Shown one piece after another: positions 44,030 to 51,417 of a stretch of DNA of 64,000 bases. The notes under the pieces were generated by a model that saw nothing but the letters and a program-made list of their open reading frames with translations, was not told the DNA's origin and made no database searches. Numbering within the stretch: position 1 is the stretch's first letter; every line of letters starts with the position of its first letter. The DNA is taken from assembly GCA_963724625.1 (NCBI GenBank), contig CAVRVO010000013.1, positions 598,899 to 662,898 of the forward strand, written 5' to 3'. Origin of the DNA: DATBVX01 sp963724625 (GTDB lineage Bacteria; Pseudomonadota; Gammaproteobacteria; Steroidobacterales; Steroidobacteraceae). The translations under genes were made by a program, and so were the position numbers.

Positions 44030-44845
44030 ATGCAGACACCGGATCAGTACTTCACATTGGGCAGCTCGCGCCTGCGGTATCGCGATGAGGGCCACGGCAG
44101 TGTCCTGATCCTGATCCACGGCTGGACGCTCGATCTCGAGATGTGGCAGCCCCAAGCGCTGGAACTGAGACGGGCATGTCGCGTCATCCGTTACGACCGT
44201 CGCGGCTACGGCTTGTCGTCGGGCCAACCTTCCCTGGCCGAGGACTTCGATGACCTGTCCGAGCTGCTCGATCACTTGCAGGTTCGCAGCGCGGTGGTGC
44301 TGGGAATGTCGCAAGGGGCGCGTGTGGCGCTCGACCTCGCGCTGCGTCTGCCTCATCGAGTCTCCGCCCTCATACTGGATGGTGCGCCCGACCCCACTGA
44401 CGCGACCGAGGGCGGCCCAGACGATGAAGTTCCGCGCGCCCACTATCGGGAGTTGATTCGAGCGCAGGGCATGCACGCCTTTCGGCGCGAATGGCGGGAT
44501 CATCCGTTCGTTCGCCTCCACACGACCGATGCCCCGACGCACGAACTCCTGGCACAGATGCTCGCCCGGTATCCGGGTCGGGACTTGCGCGAAACCCCGC
44601 CACAGCCTGCGCTACCCATGGAGGCGACGACACTGAACCTGCTGCGTAAGCCCGTCCTCATTCTGAATGGCGAACTTGATACTGAGATTCGCCGGCGCCT
44701 GGGTCTCATGCTCAGTCATGCCCTGCCCTTCGCCACGCGCGACGTCGTGCCTCAGGCGGGGCATCTCGCCAATCTCGACAACCCACGCGCGTACAATGAC
44801 TTCATTCGTCACTTTCTCGCCCGCCTCGCACGCGCGGCCGCATAG
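44030..44845 (+). CDS. Alpha/beta-hydrolase (enol-lactonase/ester hydrolase-like)
   Basis: A 271-residue hydrolase: oxyanion loop LILIHGWTLDLEMWQPQ, nucleophile elbow VLGMSQGARVALDLALRLP (Ser), acid in ILNGELDTEIRRR and His in PQAGHLANLDNP. It resembles 3-oxoadipate enol-lactonase and meta-cleavage product hydrolases. First gene of a plus-strand operon with an IclR-type palindrome upstream. It may open a lactone or cleave a methyl ester formed after ring cleavage; inference. Confidence 0.88.
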   Translation: MQTPDQYFTLGSSRLRYRDEGHGSVLILIHGWTLDLEMWQPQALELRRACRVIRYDRRGYGLSSGQPSLAEDFDDLSELLDHLQVRSAVVLGMSQGARVALDLALRLPHRVSALILDGAPDPTDATEGGPDDEVPRAHYRELIRAQGMHAFRREWRDHPFVRLHTTDAPTHELLAQMLARYPGRDLRETPPQPALPMEATTLNLLRKPVLILNGELDTEIRRRLGLMLSHALPFATRDVVPQAGHLANLDNPRAYNDFIRHFLARLARAAA

Positions 44846-44857
44846 CTGGAGCGCAAG

Positions 44858-45481
44858 ATGGCAAAGCTCCTGGTTCTCTACTACAGCAGCTACGGACACA
44901 TCGAGCAGATGGCCTACGCCCAGGCCGAAGGCGCGACGAGTGTTTCCGGTGTCAGTGCCGTCGTGAAGCGCGTGCCGGAACTCGTACCGCCCGACCTGGC
45001 CAAGGCGTCGGGCTTCAAGCTCGATCAGGCAGCGCCCATCGCTGAACCCGACGAGCTGGTGAATTACGACGGGTTCATCTTTGGTACGCCAACTCGGTTT
45101 GGAAACATGGCCTCGCAGATGAGGAATTTCTGGGACCGCACCGGACCGCTTTGGGGGCAGTACGCGCTGGTCGGAAAAATCGGCAGCGTCTTCTGCAGCA
45201 CCGCCAGTCAACACGGCGGGCAGGAGACGACCATCACCTCGTTCCATAGCACTCTCCTTCATCACGGCATCATCGTTGTCGGCTTGCCGTACACGTTCAA
45301 GCTGCTCTCGACGATGCGTGAGGTGACTGGCGGTACACCGTACGGTGCGAGCTGCGTGACCGGCGCCGGCGCCGAGCTCCGCATGCCCAGTGCGCTTGAG
45401 CTCGACATGTGTCGCTACCAGGGCGAGCACGTGGCGCGGATCGTGAGCGACCTGGTCGCTGGACGTGCGGCCAGGAAATAG
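44858..45481 (+). CDS. wrbA: NAD(P)H:quinone oxidoreductase, WrbA type
   Basis: A 207-residue flavodoxin-like FMN protein: LVLYYSSYGHIEQMAYAQAE, FGTPTRFGNMASQMRNFWD, TASQHGGQETTITSFHSTLL and GGTPYGASCVTG. These are the WrbA FMN-binding loops. WrbA reduces quinones by two electrons. Twelve bases after the hydrolase, before a flavin monooxygenase, it may keep hydroxyquinol or hydroquinone intermediates reduced. Confidence 0.93.
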   Translation: MAKLLVLYYSSYGHIEQMAYAQAEGATSVSGVSAVVKRVPELVPPDLAKASGFKLDQAAPIAEPDELVNYDGFIFGTPTRFGNMASQMRNFWDRTGPLWGQYALVGKIGSVFCSTASQHGGQETTITSFHSTLLHHGIIVVGLPYTFKLLSTMREVTGGTPYGASCVTGAGAELRMPSALELDMCRYQGEHVARIVSDLVAGRAARK

Positions 45482-45496
45482 CGGCGACGCTCGCGA

Positions 45497-46669
45497 ATGA
45501 CCGTCACCGCATCTTCCGTGCCCAAACCAACTGCGACTACCAGCGACGCATCCCCGCCGTTTCGTTTCTACGACAATCGGCAGAAATACCTCGCCTTCGT
45601 CAATACGTGTAACGAGAAGCCCGCCATAGCGCGCCGGGTCGCGCACGAGTTGTCGCACATTCACCCGCAACCGCCGAGCCTCAGGATTTTCGACGCCGGC
45701 ATGGGCGACGGTACGGTGTTGTCGCGCGTCATGCGCAGCATCCATCGGGACTTCCCGACCGTCCCGCTGCTCGCGGTCGCCAAGGAAATCAGCCTCGAGG
45801 ATGTGCGCCTCGGTCTCGACAAAATGCCGGATCGCTTTCACGAGCATCCGTCCACCGTGCTCGTGATCACCAACCTCAATTATTCCGAGGCGCCGCGCCT
45901 CATGCCGCGCGACCTCACTTCAGCGGCCGCCCTCAATTGGCGGGAGGTGCGCCTGCGCGGAAACTCCGCGTTCGAGTATGGCGAACAGATCGAGGCCCTT
46001 TGCCAGTCGCTCGACCAGGCCTGGCAAACGAAACCCAGTGCCAAGACAGGCAACCCGGTCTACGCACGTCCTTCGGTGCTCGTCCTGTATCGCGAGGATC
46101 ACAAGTTCCTGCTCGACGCGGTCATCCCGCGACCCGGTCATGTCTTCGAAACTTATGACCTCATCGTCGCGTCCCAGCCCTGGCGGGCCCGCACCTCCGC
46201 GGAGTTCAAGGCGTCGCGAGTGCTCGCACCGCTGGCCCGGAGCCTGGCGCCCGGTGGCCGTCTTCTTGGCATCCAGTCGGCGGGCAAGGATCCGGCGCTG
46301 GAGATCATCCAGAAACTGTGGCCGGGCGAGAACCCATTTCAGGTGGATCGACATGCCCTGCTCGCTGCGCTGAAGAACGAGCTTGGGCGGGACGCGCGGG
46401 ACTACGTCCTCACCGCCTTGCCAGATGAAAAAGCCATCTTCCGCTACGAAATGCACACGCTGCCGTCGGAAATCGGAGACCGCATCGGCACCTCCACGCT
46501 CTTTGCCGCGTGGAACGCGGCGATCTACGTCAACCAGATCGAGGATGAGCGACTCGACGCGGTCGCCCATGACGGCAAGTACCTGGAAGTGACACAGGCT
46601 GTGCTCCAGAAGCATGGCGGGCTCTGGTTCAACGATGAAACCTTCGTTGTCAGCCGGCGCAAAGCTTAG
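45497..46669 (+). CDS. Putative SAM-dependent methyltransferase-like protein
   Basis: A 390-residue protein with a motif-I-like SAM site LRIFDAGMGDGTVLSRVMR (about residues 65-83), then a motif II-like YDLIVASQPWRARTS and motif III-like LARSLAPGGRLLGIQSAGKD. Between them lies a 130-residue insertion (RDLTSAAALNWREVRLRG and others) not typical of small methyltransferases. No close family is recognised. It follows wrbA by 15 bases in a catabolic operon that also has demethylation enzymes nearby, so it may methylate a pathway intermediate; this is open. Confidence 0.7.
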   Translation: MTVTASSVPKPTATTSDASPPFRFYDNRQKYLAFVNTCNEKPAIARRVAHELSHIHPQPPSLRIFDAGMGDGTVLSRVMRSIHRDFPTVPLLAVAKEISLEDVRLGLDKMPDRFHEHPSTVLVITNLNYSEAPRLMPRDLTSAAALNWREVRLRGNSAFEYGEQIEALCQSLDQAWQTKPSAKTGNPVYARPSVLVLYREDHKFLLDAVIPRPGHVFETYDLIVASQPWRARTSAEFKASRVLAPLARSLAPGGRLLGIQSAGKDPALEIIQKLWPGENPFQVDRHALLAALKNELGRDARDYVLTALPDEKAIFRYEMHTLPSEIGDRIGTSTLFAAWNAAIYVNQIEDERLDAVAHDGKYLEVTQAVLQKHGGLWFNDETFVVSRRKA

Positions 46670-46695
46670 CGGGCGATAGTCGCGCGGCCAGTGAC

Positions 46696-48324
46696 ATGAG
46701 CCTCGATGCCGAAATCGAAGTCCCCGTGCTCATCGTCGGGGGCAGCATGGTGGGGATGACCACCGCCCTGTTACTCGGATATCACGGCGTGCATTCGCTC
46801 GTCGTCGAGCATCACCGTGGCACTGCGATTCATCCCCGTGCGGCGTCAGTTACCCAGCGCACGATGGAAATCTTCCGCAGCGTGGGCATCGAGCAGATCG
46901 TTCGCACCAAGTCTGAAGCTCAATTTGTGCAGGATGCCGGCGTGGTCGGTGTCGAAACGCTTGCAGGCGGCGCGACCGCCCATTACATCGCCAACTTCAA
47001 CGACGGCATACGGGACCTGAGCCCGACGGTGCGCGTGTTCCTGTCACAGAACGCGCTGGAGCCGACACTCAGGGAAGGCGCCGAGCAATACGGCGGCCGA
47101 ATCCTGTTTGCGACCGAGTGCATATCGCTCGAACAAAATGCGGACGGCGTGACCGCAGTGATTCGCCATCGCGACACCGGCGAGACACGGCGGGTGCGCG
47201 CGCAGTACCTCATCGCGGCTGACGGGGCGCACAGCCGTATCCGCGAGAATCTGGGCATCCGCATGCGTGGGCATGGCGTGATGTCGAAGAGCGTCACGAT
47301 CTATTTCCGCGCGAACCTGCGCAGCTTCCTCGATGGCAAGCTCGGGGCGGTGGTCTACGCGAATCATCCGCAGCTGCGCGGGTTCTTCCGTTTCGAGAAG
47401 CCCTTCGAGAGCGCGTTCCTGGTCGTCAACACGGTGGGCGACGCTGCGCGGCCCGACGTGGATGTCTCGACAAACTTCACCACCGAGAGTGCGCTACGGA
47501 TGGTTCGCCTCGCAATCGGCGACCCGGATATTCCCGTCACGATCGAAAACGTGATGCACTGGAAGGCGACAGCCGACACCGCGGAGCACTTTCGTGACGG
47601 CCGTATTTTCATTGCCGGCGATGCCGCGCATGTCATGCCACCAACTGGTGGCTGGGGCGGTAACACCGGTGTCCAGGACGCACACAATCTCGCCTGGAAA
47701 CTTGCACTGGTACTGAGGGGAAGCGCGGGCGAGGACCTCCTGTCAACGTACGAAAAGGAACGCCGCCCGATTGGCGAACTCACCGTCGAGCAGGCCTACA
47801 CCCGTTATCTGCTGCGAACCGATCCGTCGATTCCCAGAGACACAATGCAGCCGGTCGTGAATGACCTCGATATCGAGCTCGGATATGTGTATCGATCATC
47901 GGCGGTGATTGCGGAAGGTGCCCAGGTGCCCCTGCACGTCAATCCTCGCGAGTCGCACGCCATGCCCGGCACACGGGCGCCTCACTATTGGCTACAGCAT
48001 CATGGCCAGCAAATTTCGACGCTGGACCTCTTCGAGCGCAACTTCACGCTACTCGCAGCTCCGGAAGGCGCTGCGTGGTGCGATTGCGCAGCGGGTGTCG
48101 CCAAGCAAGCTGGGCTCAAGCTGGACGTACTTCGATTGGGGCAGGACGAATTACACGACCCCAGTGGCGGATTTCCTGCAGCCTACGGACTCGAGCCCTC
48201 CGGCTGCGTTCTCATACGCCCGGATGGCTTCGTTGCCTGGCGTGCCAGAAACGGATCCGACGCCTCCGCATCAACCTTGAGCGCTGTCCTGAGCGCGATT
48301 CTCAGCCAACGCAAAGCCGCCTGA
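46696..48324 (+). CDS. FAD-dependent aromatic monooxygenase (PHBH/MhpA-like)
   Basis: A 542-residue group A flavoprotein hydroxylase: N-terminal VPVLIVGGSMVGMTTALLL (GxGxxG-like), the YLIAADGAHSRIRENLGI (DG) motif, and RIFIAGDAAHVMPPTGGWGG (GD motif), followed by NTGVQDAHNLAWKLALVL and a thioredoxin-like C-terminal domain (about 410-542). This is the layout of 3-(3-hydroxyphenyl)propionate, phenol and resorcinol hydroxylases. It would hydroxylate a phenolic ring with NAD(P)H and oxygen before ring cleavage. It is the fourth gene of the IclR-linked plus-strand operon. Confidence 0.9.
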   Translation: MSLDAEIEVPVLIVGGSMVGMTTALLLGYHGVHSLVVEHHRGTAIHPRAASVTQRTMEIFRSVGIEQIVRTKSEAQFVQDAGVVGVETLAGGATAHYIANFNDGIRDLSPTVRVFLSQNALEPTLREGAEQYGGRILFATECISLEQNADGVTAVIRHRDTGETRRVRAQYLIAADGAHSRIRENLGIRMRGHGVMSKSVTIYFRANLRSFLDGKLGAVVYANHPQLRGFFRFEKPFESAFLVVNTVGDAARPDVDVSTNFTTESALRMVRLAIGDPDIPVTIENVMHWKATADTAEHFRDGRIFIAGDAAHVMPPTGGWGGNTGVQDAHNLAWKLALVLRGSAGEDLLSTYEKERRPIGELTVEQAYTRYLLRTDPSIPRDTMQPVVNDLDIELGYVYRSSAVIAEGAQVPLHVNPRESHAMPGTRAPHYWLQHHGQQISTLDLFERNFTLLAAPEGAAWCDCAAGVAKQAGLKLDVLRLGQDELHDPSGGFPAAYGLEPSGCVLIRPDGFVAWRARNGSDASASTLSAVLSAILSQRKAA

Positions 48325-48373
48325 GGCGCGCGAGCGAGACTCCCTGTGAACCGAAGAGGTTCCAGGACGCTCA

Positions 48374-48958
48374 ATGTTCTGCATGAAGCAGGACCAACTC
48401 TTCGACCCGCCCCTCGCGTTGCCCGATGGTTTCGTTTACCGGCACGAGTTCATCACTCCTGTCGAGGAAACCGATCTCATTGCGGCCATCCGGCAGTTAC
48501 CGCTGAAGGAGGCGCAGTATCTTCAGTACACCGCCAGACGCCGCATCGTCAGCTTCGGCGGCAGCTATGATTTCAGCAGCCAGGAGCTGCGTGCAGCTGG
48601 ACCGATACCGCCCTGGCTCCATCCGACACGCGCACGCATCGCCGACTTGATGGGTGTTGCGCCCGAATCGGTCAATCACGCGCTGGTTGCGGAGTACCAG
48701 GCGGGCACGCCCCTCGGTTGGCACCGCGATGTGCCCGACTTCGATGTCGTCGGCGGCCTCTCGCTGCTCGGGAAGGCACGCATGCGCTTACGTCGATATC
48801 CCCACCGCAAGGACGACCGCGAGACGCTGAAGCTCGACCTCGAGCCCCGCTCCGCTTACGCGCTGCGGGGCGTGGCACGATGGAAGTGGCAGCACGCGAT
48901 CTCGCCGACCAAGGAGCTTCGCTATTCGATCACGTTTCGAACGCTCGCCCGGGAATAG
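48374..48958 (+). CDS. AlkB-like 2-oxoglutarate/Fe(II) dioxygenase
   Basis: A 194-residue AlkB-fold protein: YDFSSQELRAAGPIPPWL, NHALVAEYQAGTPLGWHRD (His-x-Asp iron ligands), third His in WKWQHAISPTKELRYSITFR with the 2-oxoglutarate-binding Arg. AlkB proteins oxidatively demethylate alkylated nucleic acid bases. Placed 49 bases after the monooxygenase, it may be cotranscribed; repair of methyl lesions caused by methyl-donor metabolism is a speculative link. An internal ATG at 48383 is possible. Confidence 0.87.
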   Translation: MFCMKQDQLFDPPLALPDGFVYRHEFITPVEETDLIAAIRQLPLKEAQYLQYTARRRIVSFGGSYDFSSQELRAAGPIPPWLHPTRARIADLMGVAPESVNHALVAEYQAGTPLGWHRDVPDFDVVGGLSLLGKARMRLRRYPHRKDDRETLKLDLEPRSAYALRGVARWKWQHAISPTKELRYSITFRTLARE

Positions 48959-49123
48959 ACACGGATCCAGGCGACTGATGAGAAGAATATCGATGCCTGG
49001 AGTAGGCTAATGTCCGCCCTGCAAACCCTCGTTTATACGAGGTACCACGCAAAGCATGAGGCCCTTCATGCAGGCAGTCAGCGCCCGCTACCGGCTGTTC
49101 CGACAGGCAGCGTGAGCATCCGC

Positions 49124-50452
49124 ATGCGAACCGTACTGCTCACTGCGCTTGTTTGCCTCGCCGGGGGCTGTTCGACGATCTCGCAGCACATGCCGTCGCA
49201 GCGCGAAGCGGCTGCCCGTGCTGAGCAGCTGCAGCAGACCCAACTCCGGGTGATGCGCTTTGCCGACGAGTATGCCGGTCGGGTCCGGGAGGCCACCGCC
49301 GGGTTCCAGGCCGCTCAGAAGGCGCCAGGGGAACGTCTGGCTGCGCAAAGCTGGAAGGTGCAGCAATGTGAATCCGCCTACACGATCGCGAGTGGGCCGA
49401 ATGCCATCGTAAATGCGCTCGACATGGTGGTGCTGGCAACGCTGAGTCGCATGGTGATTGAGGATGTGTGGATGAAGGAGGGCAACGCTGAGCGTGCGCG
49501 CCCAGTACTGGAGGTGCATCAAAGCCTGGAGGAGCGGGCGTGGAGACTTCTGGACGGATTGCTAACAGAGGCTCAGAGCGCGCAGCTCAAGGAGATTATC
49601 ACCGCGTGGCGTCAGCAACATCCGGAAGTGCGCTTCGTTGCGTACATTCACTTCACCGATTTTGCGAAGTCGGTCGGCGCTCCCACGCCTGGCGAGGAGC
49701 GAAGCTCAGGCAATCTCTTTTCGATGTTGGGCCTGGACCCGTTCAAGAGTCTGGATCCTGCAGTCCGGGAAATCGCCCAAACGCGCGAGCTCGCTGAGCG
49801 CACCATCTTCTACATGCAGCGAATGCCCGGGCTCCTCGACATGCGTATCGAGAAGCTCACCTACACTCTCGCTGTGATGCCTGAAACGAAGGCGCTGCTC
49901 GCGGACCTGAATCGTGCATCTCTCGTCGGAAGTGCGGCCGATCGCCTTGCAGAAACCTTCCCCGACGTCATTGCGCGTGAGCGGCAAGCGCTTATCTCAC
50001 AGTTGATGCAGGAGCTCGACGCACACCGCGATACGGTCGGCTCGCTGAGCGGGGAGTTGCGCTCAATGCTTGAAGCGGGCACTGACACATCCAACTCGCT
50101 GCACGCCACACTCGAGACCCTGGATCGCATCGCAGCTCGCTACGCAGCGAAAGGCGGCTCGGCCGCTGCTGGGCCCAAGGGACCGCCTTTCGACATCCGT
50201 GACTACACGCAAATGATCCGCGAGTTGAGCACAACTACGCGAGACCTCAACGCATTGGCGCAAAGCGTCGACAGCACGCTGCCGGCGGTGAGGCAAGCTA
50301 CCCAGGATGCGGCGGGCACATTGGAGCAGGTCATGAAACACCTATTGCGGCAGTTGCTCCTGCTCGCCGCGGCTACCGTGGTCATGATTACGCTCGCGGC
50401 CCTTGCCTATCGGGTCATCGTTCTGCGTATGCAGCGACGCGGGCCCGAGTGA
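49124..50452 (+). CDS. Lipoprotein with coiled-coil body and C-terminal membrane anchor
   Basis: From ATG 49124 the product (442 residues) has a lipobox LVCLAGGCSTIS (Cys near 18), a long helical, Gln/Ala/Glu-rich body with heptad-like patterns (AEQLQQTQLRVMRFADEYAG, LSGELRSMLEAGTDTSNSL, DRIAARYAAKGG) and a C-terminal transmembrane helix LLLLAAATVVMITLAALAYR with a short basic tail. A longer in-frame start at 49010 would bury the signal, so 49124 is preferred. No family recognised; it looks like an envelope-spanning helical protein. Confidence 0.72.
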   Translation: MRTVLLTALVCLAGGCSTISQHMPSQREAAARAEQLQQTQLRVMRFADEYAGRVREATAGFQAAQKAPGERLAAQSWKVQQCESAYTIASGPNAIVNALDMVVLATLSRMVIEDVWMKEGNAERARPVLEVHQSLEERAWRLLDGLLTEAQSAQLKEIITAWRQQHPEVRFVAYIHFTDFAKSVGAPTPGEERSSGNLFSMLGLDPFKSLDPAVREIAQTRELAERTIFYMQRMPGLLDMRIEKLTYTLAVMPETKALLADLNRASLVGSAADRLAETFPDVIARERQALISQLMQELDAHRDTVGSLSGELRSMLEAGTDTSNSLHATLETLDRIAARYAAKGGSAAAGPKGPPFDIRDYTQMIRELSTTTRDLNALAQSVDSTLPAVRQATQDAAGTLEQVMKHLLRQLLLLAAATVVMITLAALAYRVIVLRMQRRGPE

Positions 50453-50489
50453 CCGCAGGGCGGAGACGTCGCACTGCGGCGAAGGATGA

Positions 50490-50948
50490 TCAGGTGCCGG
50501 GATGATGAGCGTAGACGCTGGTCGTCCCGTCTTTCGCGACCAGCAGCACGTCGTACGCTTGAACCTGGTGCGAGGCCACCTCCATCCCCGGCGATCCTAT
50601 TGGCATGCCAGGGACGGTAAGTCCCTTCGCGTCCGGCTTCTCACGCAGCAGGCGTTCGATATCCGCTGCGGGTACGTGCCCTTCGACGAAATAGCCGCCC
50701 ACTTCGGCTGTGTGGCACGAGCCCTTCCCGTAAGGAACGCCGACTCGCTCCTTGATGGGACCCAGGTTGTCCATGTTGTGCACCTGAGTTGCGAACCCAG
50801 CGTTCTCGACGTGCGTCACCCAAAGCTTGCAGCAGCCGCAGCTCTCGGTCTTGAAAACCGTGACGACCGGCCGTGCAGCTTCGCTTGCCCTTGAGCAGCC
50901 GCACAGGGCCACGGCGGTCAGCGCGAAGAGCGCTCTTCTGCGATTCAT
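50490..50948 (-). CDS. DUF411 exported metal-binding protein
   Basis: From ATG 50948 a 152-residue protein with a lipobox-like signal (VALCGCSRAS) and the DUF411 motif KTESCGCCKLWVTHVENAG, followed by VPYGKGSCHTAEVGGYFVEG and GLTVPGMPIGSPGME. The CGCC and SCHTA cysteines plus MPxGSPGM are typical. DUF411 proteins occur with copper-resistance genes and probably bind copper in the periplasm. No copper genes adjoin it here. Confidence 0.88.
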   Translation of the reverse strand: MNRRRALFALTAVALCGCSRASEAARPVVTVFKTESCGCCKLWVTHVENAGFATQVHNMDNLGPIKERVGVPYGKGSCHTAEVGGYFVEGHVPAADIERLLREKPDAKGLTVPGMPIGSPGMEVASHQVQAYDVLLVAKDGTTSVYAHHPGT

Positions 50949-50998
50949 TTCGAGTACCTCTGCTGCAACGGAGCACTGCAGCGAGCTAAGAGAGGCCC

Positions 50999-51250
50999 TC
51001 AACCATGTCGGGTGCTCTTCTTCTTCTTGGTCGCGCGCCGGAAAGACGCTTCAGCAGCTTTCGCAGCCTTGCGGGCGCGCTTGGCGGCCCGCTTGGCTTC
51101 CCTGACCGCCTCGCCGGCCTCCTTCCATGCAGCCTTAGCCCGGCGCGATTTCGTACGCGCTTCTTCGGCAAAGGCCCTCGCGCGCTGGGCGATGCGCGCG
51201 AGGGCCTGATGTTCGGCTGTGACCTTGGGTTGCTTCTTCTTGCGCTTCAC
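50999..51250 (-). CDS. Small Lys/Ala-rich basic protein (histone-like)
   Basis: From GTG 51250 an 83-residue protein made almost wholly of Lys, Arg, Ala and Glu, with helical AKAAWKEAGEAVREAKRAAK and a basic end FRRATKKKKSTRHG. Composition resembles AlgP/histone H1-like DNA-binding tails. The ribosome site (AAGG) is weak. High-GC sequence can yield such frames by chance, so this is tentative. Confidence 0.4.
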   Translation of the reverse strand: MKRKKKQPKVTAEHQALARIAQRARAFAEEARTKSRRAKAAWKEAGEAVREAKRAAKRARKAAKAAEASFRRATKKKKSTRHG

Positions 51251-51417
51251 GGCAGGGCCTTTCGCGGTTGTGCACTGTTGCGGTGGACGACCTGTGGATA
51301 ACCACCGCTTGCAATGCGCAGAATACGCGAGTTACGGCCGCGGCGCTTAGCCTGATCATTCCGTAGCCAGAGCATGAGGCCTGCAGGTTACCCATTGATG
51401 TCTCCTCTGCCCATGCC

